A stretch of 64,000 bases of DNA from Acididesulfobacillus acetoxydans (GCF_900016645.1 NZ_CDGJ01000110.1); one strand, 5' to 3'; positions 7,126-16,283 are shown, numbered from the stretch's first letter. Notes: generated by a model not told the origin, from the sequence alone. Numbers and translations: made by a program.

Positions 7126-8604
7126 TCATAATGCCTGCTTGGCAGCCTTATCATAGCGGCCAAAAACGACTTGGAAAATCGCGGCGTTGACGAGCTGCAA
7201 AGTAGCGGTCAAATAGAGAGGCAAAGAGAGAAAACCCATGTCAAAAAGATAGCCGGTAATACCCGGACCGATGGACGAAGGCAGTCTCATCGAAAGGGCG
7301 TTAATGCTGGTTGCCAAACCGCGCCTCCGGTCTCTGGTCAGGCTGGCACTCAACGCGAAGCGGTTTCCGGTCGTTCCCCGGTTAATGGCGTTGCGAATGA
7401 CAAAGATGACAGAAGCCAGGGCGAAATTCGGCATCCAGGGCAAGGTAAGCATGAGGATAGACCCGAGGACACGCATCCAGGTTACAGACTTTACCACCCC
7501 AACCCGCTGGGCCAAGAACCCGTTCATGACGGAAGAGATACCTGTCAGCAGGTAACCTACGGACAGGGTCATGCCGATAGCGGCCGGGCTTACGCCGTAG
7601 CGGATGTTGAACCAATAAGCCATCATAGGCCCGGTCAGGCCAATAGCGAGGCCGTTCAAGGCGTTGACCAGGGCCAACTTCAGCATGGAGGCGTTCTCCT
7701 GTTTTCTGACGGCCTTTTCTCTTTCCCCGACCCCAATTACTTCCTCCGCCTCCTCCGGAGGTGCTGCTCCGGCTGTAACCAAGACTTTCTCGTTGCTTCT
7801 GTCCGCCTCAGCCTTAAACTCTCTTTCGCCTTCACGGATACGGGGAACCCGTGCTGCCGCTGCGACCCCCGCAGCCCCGGCCGCCGCACCCGTCCCGGGA
7901 ATCCCCGCTATCGTTGCCGCCCCGGGACCCGCGGCGGCGGGAACTGCGCCGGAAACCGCACGATCGGCAGGAACCGGGAAATCGCCGCTGTCCTCCCGCA
8001 TGCCTAACAGAATCAGCATGCAGATGACGGATACCACCCCCACCATGAGAAAAACGGGGCGATAGGCCGTCAAAGGATCCTTACCCGGGAACAACGCGGG
8101 AATTCCCCCGATCACCGCACCTACAGCCATGCCGATGAACCCCACGGCGTTATTCAAACTGAAGATCAAGCCGCGCTGGGCAGGATTGATCAACCTGGCC
8201 AGCCAGGCCTGTTCCGCCGGTGAAAAAGGCCCGGCCGCACCGCTTTGACCCCGGCCGAAACCCGCAACAACGATGGCTAGGACCAAGACGAGCGCGTGGG
8301 TTGTTATGCTGGCCGCCACTGCCGCCGTGATCGTAAGAAATTCGTAAATCAGCAAAAAAGGCTTTCGCCCTTTTCGATCACTGAGAATCCCCACCATGAG
8401 GATAAGCGCTGCCCCCGCCAGGCCGGCGGCCGAGGTCACACCCCCGATCGCGGCGCCGCTCCAATTCAGAGCTTTCAAGTATAGCGTAAGATCCACCACC
8501 ATGGCCCCTTGGCCCAGACTCCGTAAACCACGAATTAACACCAAACGTTTTGCCGCGCTTTTCAGCTCAATTTTCGCCAAAATATTCTTCTCTTCCTTTA
8601 CCAT
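7126..8604 (-). CDS. MFS transporter with a long Ala/Gly/Pro-rich central linker
   Basis: A 492-residue major facilitator protein with twelve predicted membrane helices in two halves. The first half carries the MFS loop ILSDRKGRKP and a distinctive GRGQSGAAGPFSPAEQAW segment. The cytoplasmic linker between halves is about 95 residues (roughly 205-300), far longer than usual, and dominated by Ala, Gly, Pro then Glu/Arg. A second MFS gene in the window (ending at 33527) shares the GRG-x-x-G-GPF-x-PAEQ segment, so the two are paralogues. The substrate cannot be told; the segment resembles drug-efflux MFS members. The ribosome site is weak and the start is the first ATG of the frame. Confidence 0.8.
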   Translation of the reverse strand: MVKEEKNILAKIELKSAAKRLVLIRGLRSLGQGAMVVDLTLYLKALNWSGAAIGGVTSAAGLAGAALILMVGILSDRKGRKPFLLIYEFLTITAAVAASITTHALVLVLAIVVAGFGRGQSGAAGPFSPAEQAWLARLINPAQRGLIFSLNNAVGFIGMAVGAVIGGIPALFPGKDPLTAYRPVFLMVGVVSVICMLILLGMREDSGDFPVPADRAVSGAVPAAAGPGAATIAGIPGTGAAAGAAGVAAAARVPRIREGEREFKAEADRSNEKVLVTAGAAPPEEAEEVIGVGEREKAVRKQENASMLKLALVNALNGLAIGLTGPMMAYWFNIRYGVSPAAIGMTLSVGYLLTGISSVMNGFLAQRVGVVKSVTWMRVLGSILMLTLPWMPNFALASVIFVIRNAINRGTTGNRFALSASLTRDRRRGLATSINALSMRLPSSIGPGITGYLFDMGFLSLPLYLTATLQLVNAAIFQVVFGRYDKAAKQAL

Positions 8605-8958
8605 CCCGGCCAGCCTGTGGCCAAATCGAATTCAACCGGCGGTCAGCCGGCAAAGAACCCTGACCTCCGCCCGCACGGCGTCGGTAACTCTTTCATATTT
8701 TAACGCTATTTCCCGTCGGAGTAAATATCGCAGTCTAAACTTTCGTGGTCTACGGTTACCCGGCCCGTGTCTGCGGCTTCTTGGCTTTTTATACCCTTTG
8801 ACTCAGGCGATAATAATGCGCCGGAAATAGCAGTGATTTGCCGGCAGCCCGAAAAGCAATTCTCAGAGAACAGCTATGGGTTTCCAACCATGTCCACGAC
8901 GGGGACATAGCCCTCTGTGATGTCCTTTGACACATAAGTGATGATTCGCTGCCCGGCG
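8605..8958. other. Gap without a supported gene
   Basis: No convincing gene on either strand. The minus strand downstream of the acetyltransferase stop contains a small stem, ATGTCC with GGACAT around an ACGACG loop near 8889-8907, that could end its transcript. The part nearer 8605 should contain the promoter of the MFS gene, but I see no clear -35/-10 pair. Confidence 0.5.
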
Positions 8959-9498
8959 TTAATTTGCCCTGGCAGGTGCAAGCTCCAGCTCCATAATATA
9001 ACGGTCATGTCCCGGGCCGTACTCATCCCTCCTATACTGAACCAGACGAAAGCCCAGTTTGTCACGATAAAGCCGGATCGCGGGTTCGTTCTCGGTATCC
9101 ACCGTCAGGCTGACGCGCTTGAAGCCTTGGTCTTTCAGATTTTCGCAAATACTGTGCAGAAAATGATACCCCAGCCCTTGCCCTTGCAGTTCCTCGGCAA
9201 TCGCGTACTCGAACAGATAGGCTTTGTCGACATCGTCCCAGTCCCGCATGAGAATGGCAACCCCGCTGATCGTCTTCTTGCCCTCTTCCTTCAGCACGAA
9301 GACATTGCCATGCCGGATTTGGGGCACCAAGCTCCACTCCCTGGTCCCCGATTCCCCAAAAATATTCGAACTAAAATCCACCATCCTTTTCAGAAGTTCA
9401 AGATTGAAACCCTCTACCGCATAGATTTTGAGAACATTAACTTCTCCCCCGGGATTCTCCACTGCTTTTTTCGGCATATCCTTCACTTCTTCAAGCAT
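8959..9498 (-). CDS. GNAT-family N-acetyltransferase
   Basis: A 179-residue acetyltransferase. The acetyl-CoA-binding motif A is seen as IAEELQGQGLGYHFL (Q-x-x-G-x-G/A pattern), followed by LTVDTENEPAIRLYRDKLGF, the usual motif B region. The protein would acetylate a small molecule or a protein amine in the cytosol; nothing in the sequence identifies the acceptor. I chose the ATG at 9498, ten bases after GAGGA; a GTG three codons upstream overlaps that site. The gene stands alone between gene-poor stretches. Confidence 0.85.
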   Translation of the reverse strand: MLEEVKDMPKKAVENPGGEVNVLKIYAVEGFNLELLKRMVDFSSNIFGESGTREWSLVPQIRHGNVFVLKEEGKKTISGVAILMRDWDDVDKAYLFEYAIAEELQGQGLGYHFLHSICENLKDQGFKRVSLTVDTENEPAIRLYRDKLGFRLVQYRRDEYGPGHDRYIMELELAPARAN

Positions 9499-9816
9499 AA
9501 ACTTCACTTCCTCGCGCTTTCTTGTGAAACCTTTTTTAGGGCTTTCTTTTCAGTATGTACCGCGGAAACACGATCCATTCCGGGACAGAGCCGTTTCGGA
9601 AGGCCACACCATACACTTAATCACGCAGTCGTGAAGGCTGAGCCCACACTCATACCACGGAGGATCAGCGCGAACCTCTGCCGCTCCCGGACCCACCTCT
9701 TCGCTGCCGCGCCAATCCTGCGATCCGAATTGACCTTCGCCACGCGGGGAAACCGCTCCCGCCTTCCGGCAGCCCATGAAAGCGGGAGTCCGGCGCCCAA
9801 GACCTGCGCGCCTCCT
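9499..9816. other. Gap without a supported gene
   Basis: About 320 bases with open frames on both strands but no recognisable protein, no good ribosome site and no RNA motif that I can identify. GC is like the neighbours. Confidence 0.5.
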
Positions 9817-10038
9817 TCAGGACTTAAACTGGGCCCTCAGCTTTTCCAAGGTTCGTTGCAGGTCTTCCTTCATGTGGTTGATTTGGACACCAAGATTAAC
9901 GAAGTCCAGGGCTCCCACGACGGCCCCGCAATCGGCACACTGCACGAATAGAACCGCCCGGGTCGTGCCCTCTAAAGCACGGGCGTGCACCACTTCGAAA
10001 TGTGAGCCGCCACAAACGCTGCATTTTGACTCCGCCAC
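9817..10038 (-). CDS. Small zinc-ribbon protein
   Basis: A 73-residue protein with two CxxC knuckles, CSVC at residues 6-9 and CADC at 34-37, spaced as in a zinc ribbon, followed by an amphipathic helical tail (INHMKEDLQRTLEKLRAQ) that may be a coiled coil. The GTG at 10038 has AAGGGG eight bases upstream; an in-frame GTG nine bases earlier overlaps that site. It probably binds zinc and may contact nucleic acid or a partner protein. No specific function is recognised. Confidence 0.7.
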   Translation of the reverse strand: MAESKCSVCGGSHFEVVHARALEGTTRAVLFVQCADCGAVVGALDFVNLGVQINHMKEDLQRTLEKLRAQFKS

Positions 10039-10130
10039 AACAGACACCCCTTGTGTATCCTATGCTCGGCGGCACCTTGAAGGTCCCCCGGACCGGGCAC
10101 GAGTTGCGGAATGTCCCGTACGGCAGGCAG

Positions 10131-10159
10131 GAAAAAAAGAGCCCTCGTTAGGCTCTCTG
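10131..10159 (-). terminator. Intrinsic terminator of tatA
   Basis: On the minus strand GAGCC and GGCTC pair around TAACGAG and are followed by seven T residues. It lies 50 bases after the tatA stop. Confidence 0.85.
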
Positions 10160-10210
10160 ATTTACGGTCAACCGGCATTTTGTGTAAAAGCACGCCTTTC
10201 GCTTGCAGCC

Positions 10211-10393
10211 TTAAGCCTTATCCCTGTCACCTTTCGCTTCTTCCTTGCCGCTTGTAGCAGACTTGAATTCGTTGATTCCTTGGCCCAAGGATTTACCCAG
10301 TTCGGGCAGCTTTCCCGGTCCGAAAATTACCAGCGCAATAACTAACACAATGACGATTTCCATGGGCGACAAAAAACCGAATGTACTGAACAT
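10211..10393 (-). CDS. tatA: Sec-independent translocase protein TatA
   Basis: A 60-residue TatA: a single N-terminal membrane helix (MEIVIVLVIALVIFG), the FGPGKLPELG hinge and an amphipathic helix (KSLGQGINEFKSA) with a charged tail. It forms the pore-like component of the twin-arginine exporter for folded, cofactor-bearing proteins. The ATG at 10393 follows GGGGAGGTGG; the frame is open upstream but the added residues are basic and not TatA-like. It is monocistronic and separate from the tatC locus at 23.5 kb, which has its own TatA/B-like gene. Confidence 0.9.
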   Translation of the reverse strand: MFSTFGFLSPMEIVIVLVIALVIFGPGKLPELGKSLGQGINEFKSATSGKEEAKGDRDKA

Positions 10394-10867
10394 AAGTGTA
10401 CCACCTCCCCGCTTCAACTCAATCTGGATCACCGGTTAACACAGGCCAATTGGCCGCTGAACCCGCGCCGGACCACAGCCTGCTTGACCGCCGAACCGCC
10501 GCTAAATCGGCCGCGGCATCACAGCTTAGTCGTCCGTTAAACCGCTGCCGAGCCACCGCTTAGCCGAGCGCAAAACCCGAATTTTAACAACTCATTACAG
10601 TGGTTTAACTATACCATAACGTGGTCTTGACCGCCAGTCCGATTTTTCCCGGCTTTCCCGACATTCTTCCGCCGGCAAACGGGTTTAACCCGGGGCTTGC
10701 AGGATACCGCTGATACCGCAGATACCCCGGATATCGGCACAGCCGCCGGGACGAGGAGGCGGCCTATCCGCCCTGCCGCACCGGTGGCAGGGGGTGTGCC
10801 TTCCCGACGCCTCTCCCGCTTGTCGCGGCACCGGCACGCCCCCGCCTCTGCGGCTCGCTTTCACATC
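10394..10867. other. GC-rich gap with a short 9-nt tandem repeat
   Basis: No gene is supported. At 10703-10738 a 9-base unit GATACCGCT is repeated four times with decay (GATACCGCA, GATACCCCG, GATATCGGC). The end near 10394 should hold the tatA promoter; TATAGT near 10612 on the minus strand is a possible -10 but lacks a good partner. Confidence 0.6.
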
Positions 10868-11635
10868 CTACTCTTCCTCACCGACCAGAAAGAGTTCCTC
10901 ATACCCCAGGTAAAGTTCCCAGATGACATCCCATAATTCCCCGTCCGCTTCAAAAACCTTCAATCCCAGCTGTTTTGCTTCCTGCCGCCCGATGGGATAA
11001 CCGTGGGAAAAATACCCTTCGGTCAGGACTTTGGTCACCACCTGAACCAACTCAGGATTGTCGCGCAGCATATACCGGGACAGCAACGCCTCCGCATACT
11101 GCCGCGAGGCCTTAAGTGCTTTTTCATAATCCCCAATCAACCAAGGATCCAACTTGTTCAGCACCGGCGATAAAATAGAGATAGCCACATCCTGATCCGG
11201 ACTGTCAACGATGGAACGCTGCAGATAATCCAGACAGTGCTGGACAGCCTGAACGGGCACCCAAAGGTCTTTGTACACGGGATGCTTGACCAGAGGATCA
11301 ATCGGACCGAGTTCGGAAACCGGACCCATCACGACCTCATCCGCCCCCAGTACCACCATAGATGCCGCCGATTTGGCCACAAAAGGGACGATCACGGAGA
11401 ATTCATCGCAGAATTCCCGAATCAACATGACAATTTTAAAAGGGGTATCCACAGCCCCCCCATAGCTGTGCAGGAGAAGATCAATACGCTTTGTGTGCCC
11501 GATTTCTTTAAGCTGTTTATAGAGAGGAACCAAGATCGTATCATCCAGAGGCCGATAAGAAAAATACACCAGAACCTTAGAACCGCGTAACTCCCCTAGG
11601 CGTTCCAGGTAGGCAATGCGCTCTTCTGCATCCAC
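10868..11635 (-). CDS. SDH-family (Clp-fold) serine proteinase, SppA-like
   Basis: A 255-residue protein of the serine-dehydrogenase-proteinase family (ClpP/crotonase fold). The LLLHSYGGAVDTPFKI block around residues 54-68 forms the oxyanion region, and VAKSAASMVVLGAD around 87-99 carries the likely nucleophile Ser89. MGPVSELGPIDP follows as in SppA-like proteins. It lacks a signal peptide but some relatives attach to the membrane. The GTG start has GGGGGGTAG upstream. The role is probably membrane-protein or peptide turnover; the substrate is unknown. It is transcribed alone. Confidence 0.85.
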   Translation of the reverse strand: MDAEERIAYLERLGELRGSKVLVYFSYRPLDDTILVPLYKQLKEIGHTKRIDLLLHSYGGAVDTPFKIVMLIREFCDEFSVIVPFVAKSAASMVVLGADEVVMGPVSELGPIDPLVKHPVYKDLWVPVQAVQHCLDYLQRSIVDSPDQDVAISILSPVLNKLDPWLIGDYEKALKASRQYAEALLSRYMLRDNPELVQVVTKVLTEGYFSHGYPIGRQEAKQLGLKVFEADGELWDVIWELYLGYEELFLVGEEE

Positions 11636-11779
11636 CTTCTACCCCCCTCACGCTGGATCATATACCACTATATTCCAGCCAGGAGGGGGAAGTGCCTTTC
11701 CCGTCTTCATGAATCCCGCAATGACCTGGGACCTGAGGAAAGAAAACCTTTAGAAGTACTCTTCAGGCCCCAAATACCC

Positions 11780-11826
11780 TTCGAACCCCAAAACCCTTCA
11801 GACCCGAAATACCCTTGGGGTTCGAA
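11780..11826 (-). terminator. Inverted repeat downstream of hemL
   Basis: TTCGAACCCCAA at 11780 is matched by TTGGGGTTCGAA at 11815, a perfect 12-bp stem with a 23-base loop, 20 bases after the hemL stop. There is no T-tract, so it may stabilise the 3' end rather than terminate. The surrounding bases repeat short CCCTTCRGACCC-like units. Confidence 0.5.
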
Positions 11827-11846
11827 ACCCTTCGGACTCTCTTTCA

Positions 11847-13139
11847 TCAACGCAAACTCCTGAGCGTGGCCCGGGCTTGCTCCAGAGTAAAGTCAAGTTC
11901 CCGTTCCGTGTGAGCCGTGGATACAAAAAGCGCTTCAAACTGGCTGGGAGCCAGATAGACCCCGCGTTCCAGCATCCCCCGGAAATAGCGGGCGAAAAAC
12001 TCCGCATCCGCCCGCAGAGCGGTGGCATAATCCTTCACTGGGTCCGGCGTGAAAAAGAGGGAAAACATGGCCCCGACGCCGTTAATCTGAAGCGGAATCC
12101 CGAGTTCCCGGGCCAATCCGGCTAGGCCGTCTGCCAGCCGGCGCCTCCCGGCATTCAATCCTTCGTAAGTTCCCGGCTTCTGCAACAGCCGCAGGGTCGC
12201 GAGGCCCGCCGCCATAGCCAAGGGATTGCCGGAAAGAGTGCCCGCCTGGTAAACAGGACCGCTGGGGGCAATCTGTTCCAGATAGCGGCGTTTGCCTCCG
12301 TAAGCACCCACAGGCAGTCCACCGCCGATCACCTTGCCCAAGCAAGTCAAATCCGGATCGATACCGAAGTGAGCCTGGGCTCCGCCGTAGCCGACCCTGA
12401 ATCCGGTCATCACCTCGTCAAAGATCAGCAGGGCTCCGTAGGACTGGGTGAGGGCCCTGAGCCCCTCCAAGAAGCCCGCCTCCGGCAGGACAACCCCCAT
12501 GTTGCCGGCCACCGGTTCCACAATGACCGCGGCAATGTCTTCACCTTGGACCCGGAACATTTCCCTAAGCCCGTCCAAATCGTTGTAGACTGTGGAAAGG
12601 GTTGTGGACGCTGTTGCTTCCGGCACCCCGGGGGAAGTGGGAACGCCCAGAGTCAAGGCCCCGCTTCCCGCCTTGATCAACAGCTGATCCGAGTGTCCGT
12701 GATAGCAGCCTTCAAACTTGACAATCTTAGACCGGCCGGTCACCGCGCGAGCCAGACGCAAGGCGGACATCGTCGCTTCCGTTCCCGAATTTACCATGCG
12801 CACCATGTCCATCGAAGGATAGGCCTTGAGCACTTCCTCTGCCAATTCAGTCTCCGGCACAGTGGGAGCCCCGTAACTGGTTCCTCGTTCCGCCGCCTCT
12901 TTGATGGCTTTAATCACTTCCGGACGGGCGTGACCCAAGATCAACGGCCCCCAGGACCCCACATAATCGATATACTCATTGCCGTCTATATCCCACAGGC
13001 GCGGCCCCGCTCCCCGTTCAATGAAGACCGGGTGACGGCCCACCGCTCGGAAAGCCCGGACCGGAGAATTCACCCCGCCCGGAATGACCTTTTCCGCTCG
13101 TTCAAACGCTGCCCGGCTCCTAACATCTTGAAATGACAC
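11847..13139 (-). CDS. hemL: Glutamate-1-semialdehyde 2,1-aminomutase
   Basis: PLP enzyme that converts glutamate-1-semialdehyde to 5-aminolevulinate, the second step of the C5 route begun by hemA upstream. The N-terminal AEKVIPGGVNSPVRAF, the NSGTEATMSALRLAR phosphate-binding stretch, the IFDEVMTGFR aspartate and the TCLGKVIGGGLPVGAYGG lysine motif are all intact. The GTG at 13139 has AGGAG eight bases before it and gives the normal length of 430 residues. It is the last gene of the haem cluster, 49 bases after the ahbA-ahbB fusion. Confidence 0.95.
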   Translation of the reverse strand: MSFQDVRSRAAFERAEKVIPGGVNSPVRAFRAVGRHPVFIERGAGPRLWDIDGNEYIDYVGSWGPLILGHARPEVIKAIKEAAERGTSYGAPTVPETELAEEVLKAYPSMDMVRMVNSGTEATMSALRLARAVTGRSKIVKFEGCYHGHSDQLLIKAGSGALTLGVPTSPGVPEATASTTLSTVYNDLDGLREMFRVQGEDIAAVIVEPVAGNMGVVLPEAGFLEGLRALTQSYGALLIFDEVMTGFRVGYGGAQAHFGIDPDLTCLGKVIGGGLPVGAYGGKRRYLEQIAPSGPVYQAGTLSGNPLAMAAGLATLRLLQKPGTYEGLNAGRRRLADGLAGLARELGIPLQINGVGAMFSLFFTPDPVKDYATALRADAEFFARYFRGMLERGVYLAPSQFEALFVSTAHTERELDFTLEQARATLRSLR

Positions 13140-13188
13140 CCTGATGACTCCTTTCTTCGGCCGCAAAGCGGCGACCGGCCTTCCCGCC

Positions 13189-14247
13189 TCAATCTTCACC
13201 AAAATACTGCATACTGCTCTTTTTCAATTCCACCGTACTGAAAAGCATTCTGTATCCTTTAAGCCCGGTTGCCCGGGAGATTTTTTCCATCACCCGGCGG
13301 CATTCCTCCGGGGTACGCCCGTGAACCATGGTGAAAATATTATACGGCCAGTCGGGTAAAGTGGGACGCTGGTAACAATGGCTTACTTCACGAAATTTGG
13401 CCATTTGCTTTCCCACCTGCACCGCCCGGTCCTCCTCCACCTGCCAGACGCCCATGGCATTGGCCGTGAACCCGGCTTTTTGATGCCTGAGGATGACCCC
13501 GAAACGGCGCATAATTCCTTCTTGCAAAAACTCTTCCGTCCTGGACAGAACTTCCTTCTCGCTTCGTCCCAGCGTCTCCGCCACCAGGGCGAAGGGCTTA
13601 AGGGCATGCGGCAGGTCCGTCTGGAGCGTTTTGACTAAGGCCCGATCTGCCTCCGTTAAGCCCGCGCTCTCGGCCGCCCCGGGTGGCGAAAGTCCCATGA
13701 CTTCCCTTTCGGACTCTCCTTCCGGCGGGAACTTTTCCCACCCCGCACCCCCCTGCGCAGGTCTATGCGGCGCTTCGGGCGTCTCCGCAACATCATCGCT
13801 ATTCAAGTCCAAGTCCACCCGGATCTTAAACAGGCGCACGGCCGGCAGACTGTAGATATCCGGCGTTCCGGCCTCCTCACGCACCCCGGCCAGGATCCTT
13901 TCCGCCTCCTCTTCTGAGGAAACAATGAGGGTAAACCACATGTTGTACTCATGTTCACGCAGATAGTTGTGAGTTACCCCCGGGATGTCCGCTAAAAGAC
14001 CCGCTACCTGAGCGACTTTGTCCGCGGGGATTTTGGCTGCACAGAGCGTGCTGAAATACCCCAACCGGCGCGAGTCAAAAATACCGCCCAGGCGACGGAC
14101 AATTCCCGCAGCGTACAGGCGGTTCATGTGTCCGAAGGCTGCCGCCTCGTCAATCCCCAGCAGTTCTCCCAATTTCCGATAAGGCCGGCTCTCCAGGGGA
14201 AACTTCGTTTGCACGATGTTGAGCAGGCTGCGTTCAACCTTCTCCAT
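13189..14247 (-). CDS. ahbAB: Fused siroheme decarboxylase AhbA-AhbB
   Basis: Two Lrp/AsnC-like halves in one 352-residue chain. The N-terminal half (1-150) has a winged-helix part and the active-site-like HNYLREHEYNMWFTL at 93-107; the C-terminal half (195-352) repeats the plan with SHCYQRPTLPDWPYN at 289-303 and ends in the FSTVELKK motif. AhbA and AhbB normally form a heterodimer that removes the C12 and C18 acetate carboxyls of siroheme to give didecarboxysiroheme. Here an Ala/Pro/Glu-rich linker (152-195) ties them together, as in NirDL-type fusions. The ATG at 14247 lies one base after the ahbD stop. Confidence 0.9.
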   Translation of the reverse strand: MEKVERSLLNIVQTKFPLESRPYRKLGELLGIDEAAAFGHMNRLYAAGIVRRLGGIFDSRRLGYFSTLCAAKIPADKVAQVAGLLADIPGVTHNYLREHEYNMWFTLIVSSEEEAERILAGVREEAGTPDIYSLPAVRLFKIRVDLDLNSDDVAETPEAPHRPAQGGAGWEKFPPEGESEREVMGLSPPGAAESAGLTEADRALVKTLQTDLPHALKPFALVAETLGRSEKEVLSRTEEFLQEGIMRRFGVILRHQKAGFTANAMGVWQVEEDRAVQVGKQMAKFREVSHCYQRPTLPDWPYNIFTMVHGRTPEECRRVMEKISRATGLKGYRMLFSTVELKKSSMQYFGED

Positions 14248-14248
14248 A

Positions 14249-15244
14249 CTAAACCCCCTTGCGCCCGTGGTACAGACACCAGGGCTCTTCCGCCATATAG
14301 TCGCCCTCGTGATAATAGGCGGCTCTGGCCCGGCAGCCGCCGCAGATCTTGTTGTATTCGCAGGTTCCGCACCCACCCTTGTATTCCAGGGTACGCAGAG
14401 TTTGCAGGACCTCGCTGCTGCGCCATATTTCGTCAAACGGTGTCTGCCTCACATCCCCCAACGGGATGTTGAGGTAGGCGCAGGGTTGGACGATGCCCTT
14501 CGGCCCAATAATGCAATAAGAGGTCCCTGCCAAACAACCGCGGCCGAAACGCAGATTGATCCCCATCTGTTTGGCAATGCGCATGAACTGAGGAGCACAG
14601 GTCGGTTTCAGTTCGATATCCACCGTTTGCTGTTTGCGCATAATCCGGGTCAAGACCTCTTCATACTGTTCGGCACGCAAGGACTCCTCTTCGATACTCA
14701 CAGCCCGGCCTGTCGGAACCAGGAAAAAGAAATGATGGGCGAGTGCCCCTTGAGCCACGGCAAAATCCGTCATCGCTTCCAATTCGGCGGCATTCCAATC
14801 CATAACCGTAGTGTGAATCTGAAAAGGGAGCCCCGCCTCACGGCAATAGCGCATCCCTCGCACGGCTTCCTCCCAGGCCCCGGCATAATGTCGGAATTGG
14901 TCGTGCTTTTCCTTGTTCAGGGAGTCAAGGGAAATGCCCATCCCCATCGTCCCGGCTTCTTTCAGCTCCCGTGCCAATTTCGGGGTCAAGAGAGTGCCGT
15001 TGGTGCCAAACACCGGTCTGAGTCCGACCGATTTAGCGTGAGCCACCAGTTCGACGATATCCGGGCGCAGCAGGGGTTCACCCCCGCTGAAAATCATGAT
15101 CTTAAAACCGGCCCGGGCAATCTCCCCCAGCATTTTCTTGGCCTCGGCCGTGCTCAGCTCTTCTTCGGCCGGGCACCCCGCATCCCGGTAACAATGCTCA
15201 CAATACATGTTGCAGGCATTGGTTGTATTCCAAGAGACGATCAT
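14249..15244 (-). CDS. ahbD: Radical SAM haem b synthase AhbD (NirJ2-like)
   Basis: A 331-residue radical SAM protein with the 4Fe-4S motif CNMYCEHC (Cys-x3-Cys-x2-Cys) near residue 12 and GGEPLL SAM-binding stretch. The C-terminal auxiliary-cluster region CGTCEYNKICGGCRARA, ending in EEPWCLYH, is characteristic of AhbD/NirJ2. The enzyme oxidatively decarboxylates the two propionates of Fe-coproporphyrin III to vinyls, finishing haem b. The ATG at 15244 follows AAAGGGG eight bases upstream. A strong hairpin separates it from hemB. Confidence 0.9.
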   Translation of the reverse strand: MIVSWNTTNACNMYCEHCYRDAGCPAEEELSTAEAKKMLGEIARAGFKIMIFSGGEPLLRPDIVELVAHAKSVGLRPVFGTNGTLLTPKLARELKEAGTMGMGISLDSLNKEKHDQFRHYAGAWEEAVRGMRYCREAGLPFQIHTTVMDWNAAELEAMTDFAVAQGALAHHFFFLVPTGRAVSIEEESLRAEQYEEVLTRIMRKQQTVDIELKPTCAPQFMRIAKQMGINLRFGRGCLAGTSYCIIGPKGIVQPCAYLNIPLGDVRQTPFDEIWRSSEVLQTLRTLEYKGGCGTCEYNKICGGCRARAAYYHEGDYMAEEPWCLYHGRKGV

Positions 15245-15262
15245 GCACACTACCCCTTTCAG

Positions 15263-15296
15263 GCCCGGGGGCTGCCCCCGTCGGCAGCCCCCGGGC
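15263..15296. promoter_or_regulatory. Perfect 14-bp hairpin between hemB and ahbD
   Basis: GCCCGGGGGCTGCC pairs perfectly with GGCAGCCCCCGGGC around CCCGTC. There is no T-run, and the ahbD ribosome site begins about 10 bases beyond the stem on the minus strand. It could be an RNA-processing, stability or partial-termination element that sets the ratio of upstream to downstream haem enzymes. Confidence 0.75.
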
Positions 15297-15308
15297 TCTA
15301 CCCCCGCT

Positions 15309-16283
15309 TCAGCCTCTGTTCAGCCAACGAGCCGCATCCAAGGCATGATACGTGATCAAGAGGTCCGCCCCGGCCCGCTTCATCCCTACCAGGGCTTCCA
15401 TGACTACGCGCTCCTCCTCGATCCAGCCGTTGGCCGCGGCGGCTTTGACCATGGCGTATTCACCGCTCACATTGTAGGCGGCCACCGGCAGGCCAAAGCG
15501 TTCTTTGGTCCGGTAAATAATGTCCCCGTAAGCCAGCGCGGGCTTCACGATGATCAGATCGGCCCCTTCCTCAACGTCCAGGGCGGTCTCCCGCATCGCT
15601 TCCTCTCCGTTGGGAGGATCCATCTGATAAGTGCGCCGGTCTCCGAATTGGGGAGCAGACCCGGCGGCCTCCCGAAAAGGTCCGTAAAAGCCGGAGGCAA
15701 ATTTGGCCGCATAGGCCATGATCGGCACTTGCTCAAACCCGTGTTCGTCCAGGGCCTCGCGAATGGCCCCCACCCGTCCGTCCATCATGTCCGACGGAGC
15801 CACCATATCCGCCCCCGCCGCCGCGTGGGAAACCGCAGTCCGCGCCAGATAATCGAGAGTGGGATCATTCAAGATCACCCCATCCCGAACGATGCCGCAA
15901 TGGCCGTGGTCGGTGTACTCACAGAGACACACGTCCGTGATCACGTAGAGGGAAGGATAGTGCGCTTTGGCCAGACGCACGGCCTCCTGAACAATTCCGT
16001 GTTCATGATAGGCTCCGCTGGCCAGGGCATCCTTGCTCTCCGGAATACCGAAAAGGAGAATGGCCGGGATCTTGAGTTCGACCACTTCACTGAGAGCCCG
16101 GACAAATTCGTCCAGGGAATACTGACAGACGCCGGGCATCGAAGCCACTTCCGCTTTTTGGCCCTTGCCCGGCATGACAAACATGGGATAAATCAAATCG
16201 TCAACGCGCACATGGTTTTCCCGCACCATCCTCCGAATCTCTGCGCCGGCCCGCAGCCGGCGCGGACGTTTCTTCAGATTCAC
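15309..16283 (-). CDS. hemB: Porphobilinogen synthase (5-aminolevulinate dehydratase)
   Basis: A 324-residue enzyme that condenses two 5-aminolevulinates to porphobilinogen. The cysteine-rich zinc site CLCEYTDHGHC near residue 118 marks it as a zinc-type enzyme; the two Schiff-base lysines are in MAYAAKFAS and ADLIIVKPAL. Its ATG overlaps the ahbC stop as ATGA, indicating translational coupling inside the haem operon. Confidence 0.96.
   Translation of the reverse strand: MNLKKRPRRLRAGAEIRRMVRENHVRVDDLIYPMFVMPGKGQKAEVASMPGVCQYSLDEFVRALSEVVELKIPAILLFGIPESKDALASGAYHEHGIVQEAVRLAKAHYPSLYVITDVCLCEYTDHGHCGIVRDGVILNDPTLDYLARTAVSHAAAGADMVAPSDMMDGRVGAIREALDEHGFEQVPIMAYAAKFASGFYGPFREAAGSAPQFGDRRTYQMDPPNGEEAMRETALDVEEGADLIIVKPALAYGDIIYRTKERFGLPVAAYNVSGEYAMVKAAAANGWIEEERVVMEALVGMKRAGADLLITYHALDAARWLNRG

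Noticed and set aside
12369..13136. Long plus-strand open frames opposite hemL and the other haem genes
   Set aside because: They are antisense shadows of GC-rich coding genes; no ribosome sites or families.
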